Of a DNA stretch of 44,388 nt, positions 24,702-33,281 are shown in pieces. Under the pieces are notes generated by a model. The model saw only the letters and a program-made list of their open reading frames with translations. It was not told the origin of the DNA and did no database searches. This DNA comes from Methanoculleus sp. (GTDB lineage Archaea > Halobacteriota > Methanomicrobia > Methanomicrobiales > Methanoculleaceae). Location of the stretch: assembly GCA_018433835.1 (NCBI GenBank), contig JAHDQM010000041.1, positions 1-44,388 on the forward strand, given 5' to 3'. Position numbers and translations under genes: made by a program. The number at the start of each line of letters is the position of its first letter. Position 1 is the first letter of the stretch.

Positions 24702-25084
24702 GTGTTTCAACTCCTTCTTCGTTTACCGGAGGCAGGAGAGGCACACATGTTAAGTACATGGAATGCGTAGATCTCATTGGCCTCCGGGCGCGCGGGACGT
24801 TCACCCATCCAATTCCCTACTGGCCGGGTGAACCTCCGCATCATTGCAGGCGCCGCCTACGGCACCCACAATCACTCTCTTGATCGCTCCGGGATAAATC
24901 ATTTATGGGACAAAAACCAATTCTTCACCAGCCTTTTTCAGAAAAGAGCGATGATAACGCCCCGGGGATTTCATATACACCGAAGTCGTCCCAAAAGTAC
25001 CTCGTGGTTGAAGATCCACATAGTTTAGGACGTTTTTTACGTGCGCTCCAGGAGAATTAAACGACATCCTGCGCCAAATCCCTG
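24702..25084. other. Intergenic stretch upstream of the interrupted secreted-enzyme gene
   Basis: About 380 nt without a supportable gene. It includes the ribosome site CGAAGAAGGAG (minus strand, near 24711-24721) of the interrupted gene. The remainder has low coding potential and no repeat modules; composition turns AT-richer toward 25000. Confidence 0.35.
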
Positions 25085-25201
25085 ACACGGATTTCGAGGT
25101 GATATCGCCACTGAGGGGGGGTGGGGACAGGGGAGGGGGGAATACTCCCCCCTCCCCGTCAGCCCCTTCCCCCTATGGCGATACTCCCACGGTCCACTGT
25201 A
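25085..25201 (-). repeat. Modular hairpin repeat, copy 6 (minimal core)
   Basis: Smallest complete copy, 117 bp: ACACGGATTTCGAGGTGA, then TATCGCCA (25103-25110), a G-rich tract, the perfect 11-bp palindrome GGGGAGGGGGG-AATACT-CCCCCCTCCCC (25130-25157), a C-rich tract, TGGCGATA (25176-25183, the exact inverted repeat of TATCGCCA), and CCCACGGTCCACTGTA. It has no variable hairpin array, so it defines the core of the element. Confidence 0.85.
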
Positions 25202-25249
25202 TCGGGATTTTTATTGTCTTCGACGTTTTGACAATTGCAATGTATGTTT

Positions 25250-26137
25250 TCACAGTTCGGCATCCAGATTAATGGATTTAATTTTTACTTCCCTTTTAAT
25301 CCTGTTTCCATATTTATCTTTTACATAAAATAATGCATAAGCCTTCGTCTTATGCACTATCTCGGGCATATACTCTTCATCTTCAAATTCTATCTCTATC
25401 TGTGGGGGTACTCTCATTTCTGTAGCATAAATAAGACGGTATATCCCTTCAGAATTTGGAGAATAAATTATGACATCTCGTATCCTGTTGAATTTTTGAT
25501 GGAATGCAGTTAAAGCGTTATTCGGTGAACAACAGATCCTTTTACACAGTCCCATGTTGGGAGAGCCAAAAACGAAATGACTCTCTTCAAATTCTTTCGG
25601 AATAGTAAATAGTGTGTCTACAGTGATTATCAAATGTAAGGCGAATAAGTCTTCATAACGGATATTTAAGTTGTAAAATGTGTGCGGTAACACTTCATTC
25701 CAGGGCGATATTCCAAGAGTAAACGTAATTCGAGTATCAGTATCTTCTCCAAGATCTATAGTTATGCTATCCTGTTTTGGCGCACCCTTATCTAACAATT
25801 CGATAGAAGGTATCGAGTAATATGCAAAGGGAAAAAACTTTTTTATGTCAAATAAGGGCTCACTATAGATTCTCCTATCATTATCATAGTTTATTTGCCC
25901 GCTTGTATGATACGTTATCTTGTGGCCTTTGCGTCTTGAAACATTTATTTCGACTACCTCAGAATGCTCGTCTGTATTATTTACTGGGCACATCCAATTC
26001 CAGTGCAGATCGGAGTTCCCTTTTCTAGGAAAAGTAAAAACAAGAGATCCATCTTTAAACATGAAACTATAATTCAACAATTTGTAGTGCTCATTCTTAT
26101 AGCGGATGAATAGACTTTTTGTATCAAAGTCTGCCAT
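25250..26137 (-). CDS. AT-rich orphan gene, function unknown
   Basis: 295 aa, soluble, no signal peptide or membrane segment. Rich in beta-strand-type stretches and aromatic residues (for example HWNWMCPV, FFPFAYYSIPS, IEIEFEDEEYMPE). I recognise no domain. Base composition and codon use differ sharply from the GC-rich neighbours (many AAA, ATA, TTA and AGA codons), which points to recent horizontal acquisition. The start at 26137 (MADFDTKSLF) has no clear ribosome site. The frame is intact over its whole length, so it is probably still expressed. It sits alone between a repeat copy and the chaperone operon; a phage-defence or surface role cannot be judged from sequence. Confidence 0.65.
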   Translation of the reverse strand: MADFDTKSLFIRYKNEHYKLLNYSFMFKDGSLVFTFPRKGNSDLHWNWMCPVNNTDEHSEVVEINVSRRKGHKITYHTSGQINYDNDRRIYSEPLFDIKKFFPFAYYSIPSIELLDKGAPKQDSITIDLGEDTDTRITFTLGISPWNEVLPHTFYNLNIRYEDLFALHLIITVDTLFTIPKEFEESHFVFGSPNMGLCKRICCSPNNALTAFHQKFNRIRDVIIYSPNSEGIYRLIYATEMRVPPQIEIEFEDEEYMPEIVHKTKAYALFYVKDKYGNRIKREVKIKSINLDAEL

Positions 26138-26325
26138 TAAATGTTGTTATCACAAAGTTGATTAAATCATTTTCTTTATTAGGCAATATAGTTGCTTTAA
26201 AGTGGTTACATACTAAAGAGGCAATTTCACATTTATTTAGCGTGATACGAGTGAGGGATTAGATCCTTGAACCCCTATGAGATGGGACAGCAAAAACCGA
26301 ACCGCCGAAGCAAGAGGAATCCCCC

Positions 26326-27468
26326 TCACTTCACCGATTCTTTCATCTTGTCGACGACGTCCTGGAAGAAGCCTTTGCCCTTCTTCGCGGAGGGTTTCTT
26401 CCCCTCCATCTCGAGCAGGCGCCCATAGAGTTCGCGTTCCTCCTCCGTCAGCCGTTCGGGCACGACGATGTGCACCCGCACCAGCATATCGCCGGGCTTC
26501 GTCTGCCACCGCACGCCCTCGCCCCGTATTTTCAGCCCGGTGTTGTACTGCACGCCGGCCGGGATGTCGAGGACGACGGTGCGCCCGTCGATCGTCTGCA
26601 CCTCGACCTCGGAGCCCAGCGTAGCCTGGGCCGGGGTGATATCGACGGTCGTCTCCAGGTCGTCGCCCCGCCGGGTGAACGTCCTGTGCGGCGCGACGGT
26701 GATCTCGATGTAGAGGTCCCCGCTCGGCGCACCGTACTCCCCGGCGTCGCCGTAGCCCTCCATCCGGAGGCGCATGCCCGTATCCACGCCCGGCGGGATC
26801 TTGACCTTCACGGTCTGCCGGGCACGCCGGTGCCCGGTCCCGCCGCAGGCCTTGCACCGGGTCTCAGGGATCTTCCCCCGCCCGCCGCAGGCGGTGCAGG
26901 GCGCCATCCGGACAAAGTTCCCGAAGATGGACTGGCTCATCTGCCGCATCTGGCCGCTGCCGCCGCAGGTCGGACAGGTAGTGGTCTTCTTCGTCTCGCT
27001 CCCCGACCCGTCGCACGCAGGACAGGACTCGACATGGTCGACGCCGACCTCCTTCTCGGTCCCGAACGCCGCCTCCTCGAGCGTTATGCGCATCTTCATC
27101 AGGAGGTCGGCCCCGGGGCGCGGGCCGGCCCGCTGCCTGCCCCCGCCGCCGAAGAAGGTCTCGAAGATGTCCCCGAACCCGGAGAAGTCGGCGTTGAACC
27201 CGCCGGAGTGCCCTCCCCCGCCGGAGTACGAACCGCGGGATGCGCTGCTATAGGCCTCGTGCCCCAGATGGTCGTACTGGGCGCGTTTCTGGGAGTCTGA
27301 GAGGACGCTGTAGGCCTCGTTGATCTTCTTGAACCGTTCCTCGGCCCCCGGCTCCTTGCAGACATCGGGGTGATATTTTCGTGCCAGATCCCGGTAGGCT
27401 TTCCTGATCTCCTTATCGTCGGCGTCACGCGGGACGCCCAGGGTATCATAATAGCTGTCCGGATCCAT
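26326..27468 (-). CDS. dnaJ: Chaperone protein DnaJ (Hsp40)
   Basis: Co-chaperone that delivers unfolded clients to DnaK and stimulates its ATPase. 380 aa, complete type I architecture: J-domain at about 4-68 with HPD, a Gly/Phe/Ser-rich linker ([16 protein letters not shown]), and a zinc-finger region with four CX2CXGXG repeats ([32 protein letters not shown]). Next is the C-terminal substrate-binding beta-sandwich, ending in a short KKGKGFF-type tail. The ATG at 27468 starts five bases past the dnaK stop; a GTG at 27477 overlapping that stop is possible. Last gene of the grpE-dnaK-dnaJ operon. Bacterial-type system, known in several methanogens by ancient transfer. Confidence 0.96.
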   Translation of the reverse strand: MDPDSYYDTLGVPRDADDKEIRKAYRDLARKYHPDVCKEPGAEERFKKINEAYSVLSDSQKRAQYDHLGHEAYSSASRGSYSGGGGHSGGFNADFSGFGDIFETFFGGGGRQRAGPRPGADLLMKMRITLEEAAFGTEKEVGVDHVESCPACDGSGSETKKTTTCPTCGGSGQMRQMSQSIFGNFVRMAPCTACGGRGKIPETRCKACGGTGHRRARQTVKVKIPPGVDTGMRLRMEGYGDAGEYGAPSGDLYIEITVAPHRTFTRRGDDLETTVDITPAQATLGSEVEVQTIDGRTVVLDIPAGVQYNTGLKIRGEGVRWQTKPGDMLVRVHIVVPERLTEEERELYGRLLEMEGKKPSAKKGKGFFQDVVDKMKESVK

Positions 27469-27473
27469 CGACC

Positions 27474-29300
27474 TCACTCTTTGACTTCGTAATCGGCATC
27501 GACGACGGTATCATCCGTCTTTGCGGCACCCTCCGCTTGCTGCTGCTGTGCAGCCGCTTGTGCCTGCTGGTACATCTTCGTCGTGACCGCATATACCGCT
27601 TCGGTCAGGGCGTCCATCTTCTGTTTGACGGCATCGAGGTCGTCGCCCTCGAGCGCCTTCTTGAGGTCGGCGATCGCACTCTCGATCTTCTCTTTGTCCG
27701 CAGCCTCGATCGTATCCTTCGCGTCTTTGAGAGCCCGCTCGGCAGTGAAGATGGCGGTATCAGCGGTGTTCCTCAGATCGATCTCCTCGCGCTTCATCTG
27801 GTCCTCAGCCTCGAACTTCTTGGCGTCGCCCATCATCCGCTGGATCTCTGCTTCCGAAGGCCGGGAGTCCTGCGGCTTGATGGTGATCGACTGCTCGTTG
27901 CCGGTGCCGAGGTCTTTAGCTGAGACGTGGACGATGCCGTTTGCGTCGATATCGAACGTGACCTCGATCTGCGGGATCCCCCGGGGTGCCGGCGGAATTC
28001 CGGTGAGCTGGAACTTGCCCAGGGCGAAGTTGTCCTTCGCGAGCGCCCGTTCGCCCTGCATCACGTGAATCTCGACCGAGGTCTGACCGTCGGCGGCGGT
28101 CGAGAAGACCTGGCTTTTGCGCGTCGGGATGGTGGTGTTGCGCTCGATCAGCTTCGTCGCGATGCCGCCGAGCGTCTCGATGCCGAGCGAGAGCGGAGTC
28201 ACGTCGAGAAGGAGGACGTCCTTGGTCTCGCCCGTCAGCACGCCGGCCTGGATGGCGGCGCCGAGAGCGACACACTCGTCGGGGTTGATGCCTTTATCGG
28301 GCTCCTTCTTGAGGATCTTCTTCACGGTCTCCTGCACGAGCGGCACCCGGGTCGACCCGCCGACGAGGAGGACGTGGTCGATGTCGTCGGGGCCCAGTTT
28401 GGCGTCGGCGAGCGCCTGCTTCACCGGCCCGACGGTCGATTCCACGAGGTCGTCGATGAGCTGCTCGAACTTCGCGCGGGTCAGGTCGGTGTCCAGGAAC
28501 TTGGGGCCGCTCTCCGTCGTGGTGATGTAGGGAAGGTTGATGTTGGTCTTCTGGACGGTGGAGAGCTCGATCTTTGCGTTCTCGGCCGCATCGCGCAGCC
28601 GCTGCAGGGCGACCGGGTCCTTCCGGAGGTCGACGCCTTCCTTCTTCCGGAACTCGTCGGCCAGGTAGTCGACGACCAGTTTGTCGAAGTCGTCGCCGCC
28701 GAGGCGGTTGTTGCCGGCGGTCGATTTGACTTCGAAGACGCCGTCGCCGAGCTGGAGGATGGAGACATCGAACGTGCCGCCGCCGAGGTCGTAGACGAGC
28801 ACCGTGGACTCGCCTTCCTTATCGATACCGTAAGCGAGGGCGCTCGCGGTCGGTTCGTTGATGATCCGGAGCACTTCGAGGCCGGCGATAGTCCCTGCAT
28901 CCTTCGTCGCCTGCCGCTGGGCGTCGTTGAAGTAGGCGGGCACCGTGATGACGGCTTTCGCGATCTTCTCGCCCAGGTACTCCTCCGCGTCCAGTTTCAT
29001 CTTCTGGAGGATCATCGCGGAGATCTCCTGCGGCGTGTACGTCTTGTCCCCGATGGAGACTTTGTCGCTCGTGCCCATCTTCCGCTTGATCGACTGGATG
29101 GTGCGGTTCGGGTTGGTGATCGCCTGCCTCTTTGCGACGTTGCCGACCAGCCGTTCGCCTTCCTTGGTGAACGCTACGACGGATGGGGTGGTTCTGCCGC
29201 CTTCGGCGTTGGCGATGACCGTCGCCCGTCCGCCTTCCATGATTGCCATGCACGAGTTGGTTGTTCCAAGATCGATACCCAGAACTTTTTCAGAAACCAT
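27474..29300 (-). CDS. dnaK: Chaperone protein DnaK (Hsp70)
   Basis: ATP-driven folding chaperone. 608 aa, full length. Phosphate-1 motif GIDLGTTNS at residues 8-16; [11 protein letters not shown] and [12 protein letters not shown] in the ATPase domain; the linker to the substrate domain is [13 protein letters not shown]. The substrate-binding domain with RNTTIPT follows, and the lid ends in EVKE, the usual DnaK tail. GGAGG is 9 nt upstream of the ATG, inside the end of grpE, and the two genes are only 4 nt apart. The C-terminal lid is rich in Gln/Ala just before the terminus. Confidence 0.97.
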   Translation of the reverse strand: MVSEKVLGIDLGTTNSCMAIMEGGRATVIANAEGGRTTPSVVAFTKEGERLVGNVAKRQAITNPNRTIQSIKRKMGTSDKVSIGDKTYTPQEISAMILQKMKLDAEEYLGEKIAKAVITVPAYFNDAQRQATKDAGTIAGLEVLRIINEPTASALAYGIDKEGESTVLVYDLGGGTFDVSILQLGDGVFEVKSTAGNNRLGGDDFDKLVVDYLADEFRKKEGVDLRKDPVALQRLRDAAENAKIELSTVQKTNINLPYITTTESGPKFLDTDLTRAKFEQLIDDLVESTVGPVKQALADAKLGPDDIDHVLLVGGSTRVPLVQETVKKILKKEPDKGINPDECVALGAAIQAGVLTGETKDVLLLDVTPLSLGIETLGGIATKLIERNTTIPTRKSQVFSTAADGQTSVEIHVMQGERALAKDNFALGKFQLTGIPPAPRGIPQIEVTFDIDANGIVHVSAKDLGTGNEQSITIKPQDSRPSEAEIQRMMGDAKKFEAEDQMKREEIDLRNTADTAIFTAERALKDAKDTIEAADKEKIESAIADLKKALEGDDLDAVKQKMDALTEAVYAVTTKMYQQAQAAAQQQQAEGAAKTDDTVVDADYEVKE

Positions 29301-29304
29301 GTGT

Positions 29305-29814
29305 TTATGCCTCCTTTCCTCTAGATACTACAACTTTTGCGCATCTGATGACCTTGTCCTGCATACAGTATCCGCGAACGACCTCGTCGATCACGGTGCC
29401 CTCCTCCGCGTCCGAAGGCACGTAGGCTATCGCCTCGTGCCGTTCCGGGTCGAAAGGAAGGTCCCGGCATTCGATGGGCCCGATGCCGTGCCGCTCGAGG
29501 ATGGTCGTAAAGAGCTTCTTGATCTGCTCCATCCCTTCCGTGAGGGCTGCACCGTCGGCCTTCTCCGCCCGCTCGAAGTTGTCCACGACCTCGAGCAACT
29601 CCACCGCGAAATCCTCGATGGCGAACGTTGTACGGGCGTCGAGTTCCCGGTCCATCCTTTTGCGGTAGTTGTCGAAATCTGCTGCAAGGCGCAGATGACG
29701 GCTGTTAAGGTCGTCATATGCCTTTTGCAGCTCTTCAAGCGCCGGAGATGCTGCATCCGCCTCGTTTGCGAGATCCTGTTGCTTCTCGTTTGGTTCGGAT
29801 GTCTCCTCCTTCAT
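29305..29814 (-). CDS. grpE: Nucleotide exchange factor GrpE
   Basis: Releases ADP from DnaK. 169 aa with the usual order: an acidic, unstructured N-terminus ([13 protein letters not shown]), a long coiled coil (about 25-75, including [17 protein letters not shown], the GrpE signature), then the C-terminal beta domain ([28 protein letters not shown]). The ATG at 29814 is preferred to a TTG at 29832. First gene of the chaperone operon, divergent from purH; a TATA box lies at 29855-29866. Confidence 0.95.
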   Translation of the reverse strand: MKEETSEPNEKQQDLANEADAASPALEELQKAYDDLNSRHLRLAADFDNYRKRMDRELDARTTFAIEDFAVELLEVVDNFERAEKADGAALTEGMEQIKKLFTTILERHGIGPIECRDLPFDPERHEAIAYVPSDAEEGTVIDEVVRGYCMQDKVIRCAKVVVSRGKEA

Positions 29815-29854
29815 ACGCCTAACCTGCTTCAAAATGATGTTAATGTAGTAGTTC

Positions 29855-29866
29855 GATTATTTATTG
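29855..29866 (-). promoter_or_regulatory. TATA box of the grpE-dnaK-dnaJ operon
   Basis: CAATAAATAATC on the minus strand, predicting a start about 20 nt before the grpE ATG. No obvious heat-shock operator palindrome is seen. Confidence 0.5.
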
Positions 29867-30046
29867 TAATGTGGTTCTATATAATATTAACGTATGCCGC
29901 AGGCATCCGTCTTCGGTAACGGGCCGGATTTCCGATTGGACTCCCATCCGCTGGTATTCTCCCGTCGATATGCGGATCCGTGGAAGGGAGGCTGCCCGGC
30001 ACCGGAACCCGGCAGGTGAAACGCGGCCGGTTTCGTGGGCGGCGCC

Positions 30047-30058
30047 AAATATATATCC
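30047..30058 (+). promoter_or_regulatory. TATA box of purH
   Basis: AAATATATATCC, centred about 29 nt before the purH ATG at 30082; predicts a leaderless or nearly leaderless mRNA. Confidence 0.65.
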
Positions 30059-30081
30059 CTCTATCCCGCTCACGTGTATTC

Positions 30082-31566
30082 ATGAAGTGGGCACTGCTGT
30101 CTGTCTGGGACAAGGCAGGCATCGTCGATCTTGCAGAGGTGCTTATCAAGCACGATTACCGGCTCCTGAGTTCCGGCGGCACCGGGGCCGCGCTGCAGGA
30201 GGTAGGCGTTCCGTATACCGATGTTTCCACCCACACCGGCTTTCCTGAGATGATGCACGGGCGGGTGAAGACCCTTCACCCGAGGATCCACGGGGGCATC
30301 CTCGGGCGCCGCGGCATCGACGACGCCGTGATGCAGGAGCACGGCATCGAGCCGATCGACCTCGTGGTGGTGAACCTCTACCCCTTCGAGGCGATGAGGG
30401 AGGCGGGGCTAACGCTGGAGGAGATGATCGAGTACATCGATATCGGCGGTCCGGCAATGGTGCGGGCGGCGGCGAAGAACCATAAGTACGTCGCGGTCGT
30501 GGTGGACAGTGCCGACTACGGGACGGTTGCGGATGCCGTCCGGCGGGGCGGGTTCTCGCCCGAAGAGCGATTTGCCCTCGCGGCAAAGGCGTTTGCCCGG
30601 ACGGCGGCCTACGACGGCGCAATCACGAACTACCTCACCGGCATCGACCGGCCGTTCCCCGATGTCCTCACCCTCCAGTTCCGGGGCGGGAGGACGCTCC
30701 GGTACGGCGAGAACCCGCACCAGGCAGCCGCCGTTTACGGCGATGCCGGCATCGCCGGGGAGCAGCCGCTCCAGGGCAAGCAGATGTCCTACAACAACTA
30801 CCTCGACGTCCACGCCGCGGTCGGCCTGCTCCGGGAGTTCGACGACTGCGCCGTGGTCATCGTCAAGCACAACAACCCCTGTGGTGTCGCGACCGGGGAG
30901 GCCCTCCTCGAGACCTACATCGCCGCCCGGGAGGTCGACCCGGTCTCGGCCTACGGCTCGATCGTCGCCATGAACCGCGAGGTGACGGAGGATGTCGCCC
31001 GGGAACTCACCGGGACGTTTGTCGAATTGGTGGTCGCCCCGTCCTACACCGCGGGAGCCCTGGAGATCATGAAGGCCAAGGAGAACATGCGGGTGCTCCG
31101 GCTCCCGGAGCCGGTCGTGCAGGACGAGGTCCGGAGCATCGACGGCGGCATCCTCCTCCAGCGCACGGAGTCCTATCGCGAGGACTGGCGGGTCGTGACC
31201 GAGCGGGAGCCCGACGCCCACGAGATGCGGGCGATGCACCTCGCCTGGAAGGTCTGCGGGCACACGAAGAGCAACGCCATCATATTTGCAGACGAGAAAG
31301 CGGTCATCGGGATCGGTGCGGGGCAGATGAACCGGGTCGAGTCGGCGGAGATCGCGGTCAGGAAGGCCCGTAAGCCTCTTGCCGGCTCGGCTGTTGCCTC
31401 GGACGCATTCCTGCCGTTCCCCGACACCCTGGAGGTCGCGGCGGCGGCGGGCGCGACGGCGCTCGTCCAGCCGGGCGGCTCAATTCGGGATGCTGAGGTC
31501 ATCGACGCGGCGAACCGGCTCAACATCGCGATGATCTTCACCGGTGTGCGGCACTTCAGGCACTAA
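30082..31566 (+). CDS. purH: Bifunctional AICAR formyltransferase/IMP cyclohydrolase
   Basis: Catalyses the last two steps of IMP synthesis. 494 aa, slightly shorter than bacterial PurH (about 520) but with both domains. The N-terminal IMP cyclohydrolase (about 1-190) has SSGGTGAAL, HGRVKTLHPRIHGG and IDIGGPAMVRAAAKNH. The C-terminal transformylase has RYGENPHQAA, KHNNPCGVA with the catalytic Lys-His, and the tail QPGGSIRD with IFTGVRHFRH. Many methanogens use the unrelated PurP/PurO pair instead, so a fused bacterial-type PurH is notable but known in this order. The start at 30082 (MKWALLSVWDK) follows a TATA box; an open frame to 29980 is upstream of it. Confidence 0.95.
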   Translation: MKWALLSVWDKAGIVDLAEVLIKHDYRLLSSGGTGAALQEVGVPYTDVSTHTGFPEMMHGRVKTLHPRIHGGILGRRGIDDAVMQEHGIEPIDLVVVNLYPFEAMREAGLTLEEMIEYIDIGGPAMVRAAAKNHKYVAVVVDSADYGTVADAVRRGGFSPEERFALAAKAFARTAAYDGAITNYLTGIDRPFPDVLTLQFRGGRTLRYGENPHQAAAVYGDAGIAGEQPLQGKQMSYNNYLDVHAAVGLLREFDDCAVVIVKHNNPCGVATGEALLETYIAAREVDPVSAYGSIVAMNREVTEDVARELTGTFVELVVAPSYTAGALEIMKAKENMRVLRLPEPVVQDEVRSIDGGILLQRTESYREDWRVVTEREPDAHEMRAMHLAWKVCGHTKSNAIIFADEKAVIGIGAGQMNRVESAEIAVRKARKPLAGSAVASDAFLPFPDTLEVAAAAGATALVQPGGSIRDAEVIDAANRLNIAMIFTGVRHFRH

Positions 31567-31582
31567 GGCCACAAGAAACCCC

Positions 31583-31588
31583 TTTTTT
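31583..31588 (+). terminator. T6 terminator of purH
   Basis: CCCC followed by six T, 16 nt after the purH stop. Confidence 0.5.
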
Positions 31589-31602
31589 CGGGCCAACAAA
31601 AC

Positions 31603-31612
31603 AGTTATATGC
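31603..31612 (+). promoter_or_regulatory. TATA box of the first DUF4013 gene
   Basis: AGTTATATGC, about 39 nt before the ATG at 31646. Confidence 0.5.
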
Positions 31613-31645
31613 ACCACCTTCTCTCCACGGCTGAAGGTGGTATGT

Positions 31646-32337
31646 ATGGACTACGGCAGTCTCATCTCCGGGTCGTTCGGCTACACGAAAGACGCTCTCT
31701 GGGGCGAATGGTGGCGGTGGGTGCTCCTGGTCATCCTCTCGCTCATCCAGACGTTCACCCTCTTTTTAGTCCCACTCGCGAGCGGCTACATCGTCCGGGT
31801 GCTCTCCGGCCGGACGCCCGCCCCCGAAGTGGACGGATGGGGCAGGCTCTTTGTCGACGGGTGGAAGTGGAACATCATCACCCTCATCTACCTGATCCCG
31901 GTGATCCTGGTCCTGGCCGTCTTCGGGGGGGCTGCGGTCGTCTCCGCCATAGCGGCAGAGGGCGCCGGCAACCCCGAAGCATGGGCACCGGCCGTTACCG
32001 CCGCGATCTCCGGGATCCTGGTTGCGGCCGTCGTCTGGATCATCATATCGTTCATCTCCCTCTTCGCGGCCGTGCGGTTCGCCCACACGGGCAGCCTCGG
32101 CCAGGCGTTCAACTTCGGGGCAATCTTCTCCCACATCGGGAGGATCGGGTGGGGTCCTGGATCATCGCTGTCATCGTACTCATCGTCGTCGCGTTCGTCT
32201 ACGGCTTCGTGGTCGGTATCATCAACATGATCCCGCTCCTGGGTTTTATCATCGCTCTCTTCCTCAACGTTGCGTTTACTATCTTCTACGGCCGCTACCT
32301 TGCCCGGGTCTACGAGGACACGCCCGCTCCCGCGTAA
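31646..32337 (+). pseudogene. DUF4013 membrane protein, frameshifted
   Basis: Two frames together encode a paralogue of the intact neighbour at 32518. Frame one runs from ATG 31646 (AAGGTGG upstream) through MDYGSLISGSFGYTKDALWG to HIGRIGW. The homologous continuation (SWIIAVIVLIVVAFVYGF to the ending YEDTPAPA) is in another frame. The break is in the G-run at 32149-32154 (TGGGGTCC), where one missing G would restore a 230-aa protein. As read, the product ends in about 25 Ser-rich unrelated residues at 32230. DUF4013 proteins have several membrane helices and no known function. It could be a true mutation or a homopolymer sequencing error. Confidence 0.75.
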
Positions 32338-32351
32338 TATCGGAATAATCC

Positions 32352-32359
32352 TTTTTTTT
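32352..32359 (+). terminator. T8 terminator after the first DUF4013 gene
   Basis: Eight T shortly after the stop at 32337; the strongest T-tract in this part of the window. Confidence 0.6.
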
Positions 32360-32517
32360 CCTGGTGTCCTGTCTTTGCCGCGGCATTCCCTGTAACCAAC
32401 CGGCATCCTTCGTCCATAACGATACCGGGCGTAAGATCGGGACTTTTCCCCTGCGAACAAAGCAGCGCGTTTATCTCCATGAACGCGAGATTCTTACCCG
32501 AACATGCGGTGATACAC

Positions 32518-33192
32518 ATGGATTTCGTCCGATTACTCAGCGAGTCCTTCGACTACACAAAGGAAGCCCTCTGGGGCAGGTGGGTCCGCTGGCTCCTCCT
32601 GCTCATCAGCACGATCATATTCCCGCTCATCTACGGCTACACGGTGCGGGTCATGAGCGGCACAAAGCCCGCCCCCGATCTTGAAGGCTGGCTCGGACTC
32701 TTCATCGACGGCATCAAACTGCTCGTCATCACGATCATCTACTCGATCCCGCTCACGATCCTCACGCTCCTTCCCGTTGCGTTGTACTTTATCCCGGTCT
32801 CGGCAACAACTACCCCGGGAACGGGCTCCGGCTCGCTCCTCAGCCCGGAGCTGGGCGTCGTCGCAGCCCTGGTCATCTTCGTCATCTTCATCGTCGCCGC
32901 CATCATCATCGGCATCCTCTCGACCTTTGCGGCGGTCCGGTTCGCCCGGATGGGGAGGATGGGCGAGGCCTTCAGGATCCGCACTCTCCTCACTCACATC
33001 GGCAGGATCGGGTGGATCAACTGCTTCATCGCCCTCCTCGTAATGGGCATCGTGATCGCGATCGTTGTGTTCGTCCTCATGCTCATCCCGATCGTCGGCC
33101 TGATTCTCCTCCTCCTGCTATCGCCTGCATTCATTATCTTCTCAGCCCGGTACATCGCCCTCCTCTACGAGAGCGCCCCTGCGCCGGCATAA
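32518..33192 (+). CDS. DUF4013 membrane protein
   Basis: 224 aa with about five or six hydrophobic helices; function unknown. The N-terminus MDFVRLLSESFDYTKEALWGR, the FARMGRMGEAFRI / HIGRIGWI loop and the ending SAPAPA closely parallel the frameshifted gene upstream, so the pair arose by tandem duplication. GGTGAT is 5 nt before the ATG at 32518; an ATG at 32479 is possible but lies before the homologous start. The central loop (about 95-110, TTTPGTGSG) differs most between the two copies and may face outside. A T5 run follows the stop. Confidence 0.8.
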   Translation: MDFVRLLSESFDYTKEALWGRWVRWLLLLISTIIFPLIYGYTVRVMSGTKPAPDLEGWLGLFIDGIKLLVITIIYSIPLTILTLLPVALYFIPVSATTTPGTGSGSLLSPELGVVAALVIFVIFIVAAIIIGILSTFAAVRFARMGRMGEAFRIRTLLTHIGRIGWINCFIALLVMGIVIAIVVFVLMLIPIVGLILLLLLSPAFIIFSARYIALLYESAPAPA

Positions 33193-33198
33193 CCCCCC

Positions 33199-33203
33199 TT
33201 TTT
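33199..33203 (+). terminator. T5 run after the second DUF4013 gene
   Basis: CCCCCC then TTTTT, 7 nt past the stop. Confidence 0.4.
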
Positions 33204-33232
33204 GCTCCGCACCAGAAGCCCCGAATGCCCAA

Positions 33233-33240
33233 CATTTAAG
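33233..33240 (+). promoter_or_regulatory. TATA box of the cimA-ilvBN operon
   Basis: CATTTAAG, about 45 nt before the cimA GTG at 33282, allowing a short leader. Confidence 0.5.
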
Positions 33241-33281
33241 TGGCGCCGCCGCCAATTCTCTAACGGTGAATTGCACTATGT

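Noticed and set aside
27927..29324. 465-codon plus-strand open frame
   Set aside because: Antisense to dnaK; high-GC shadow frame.
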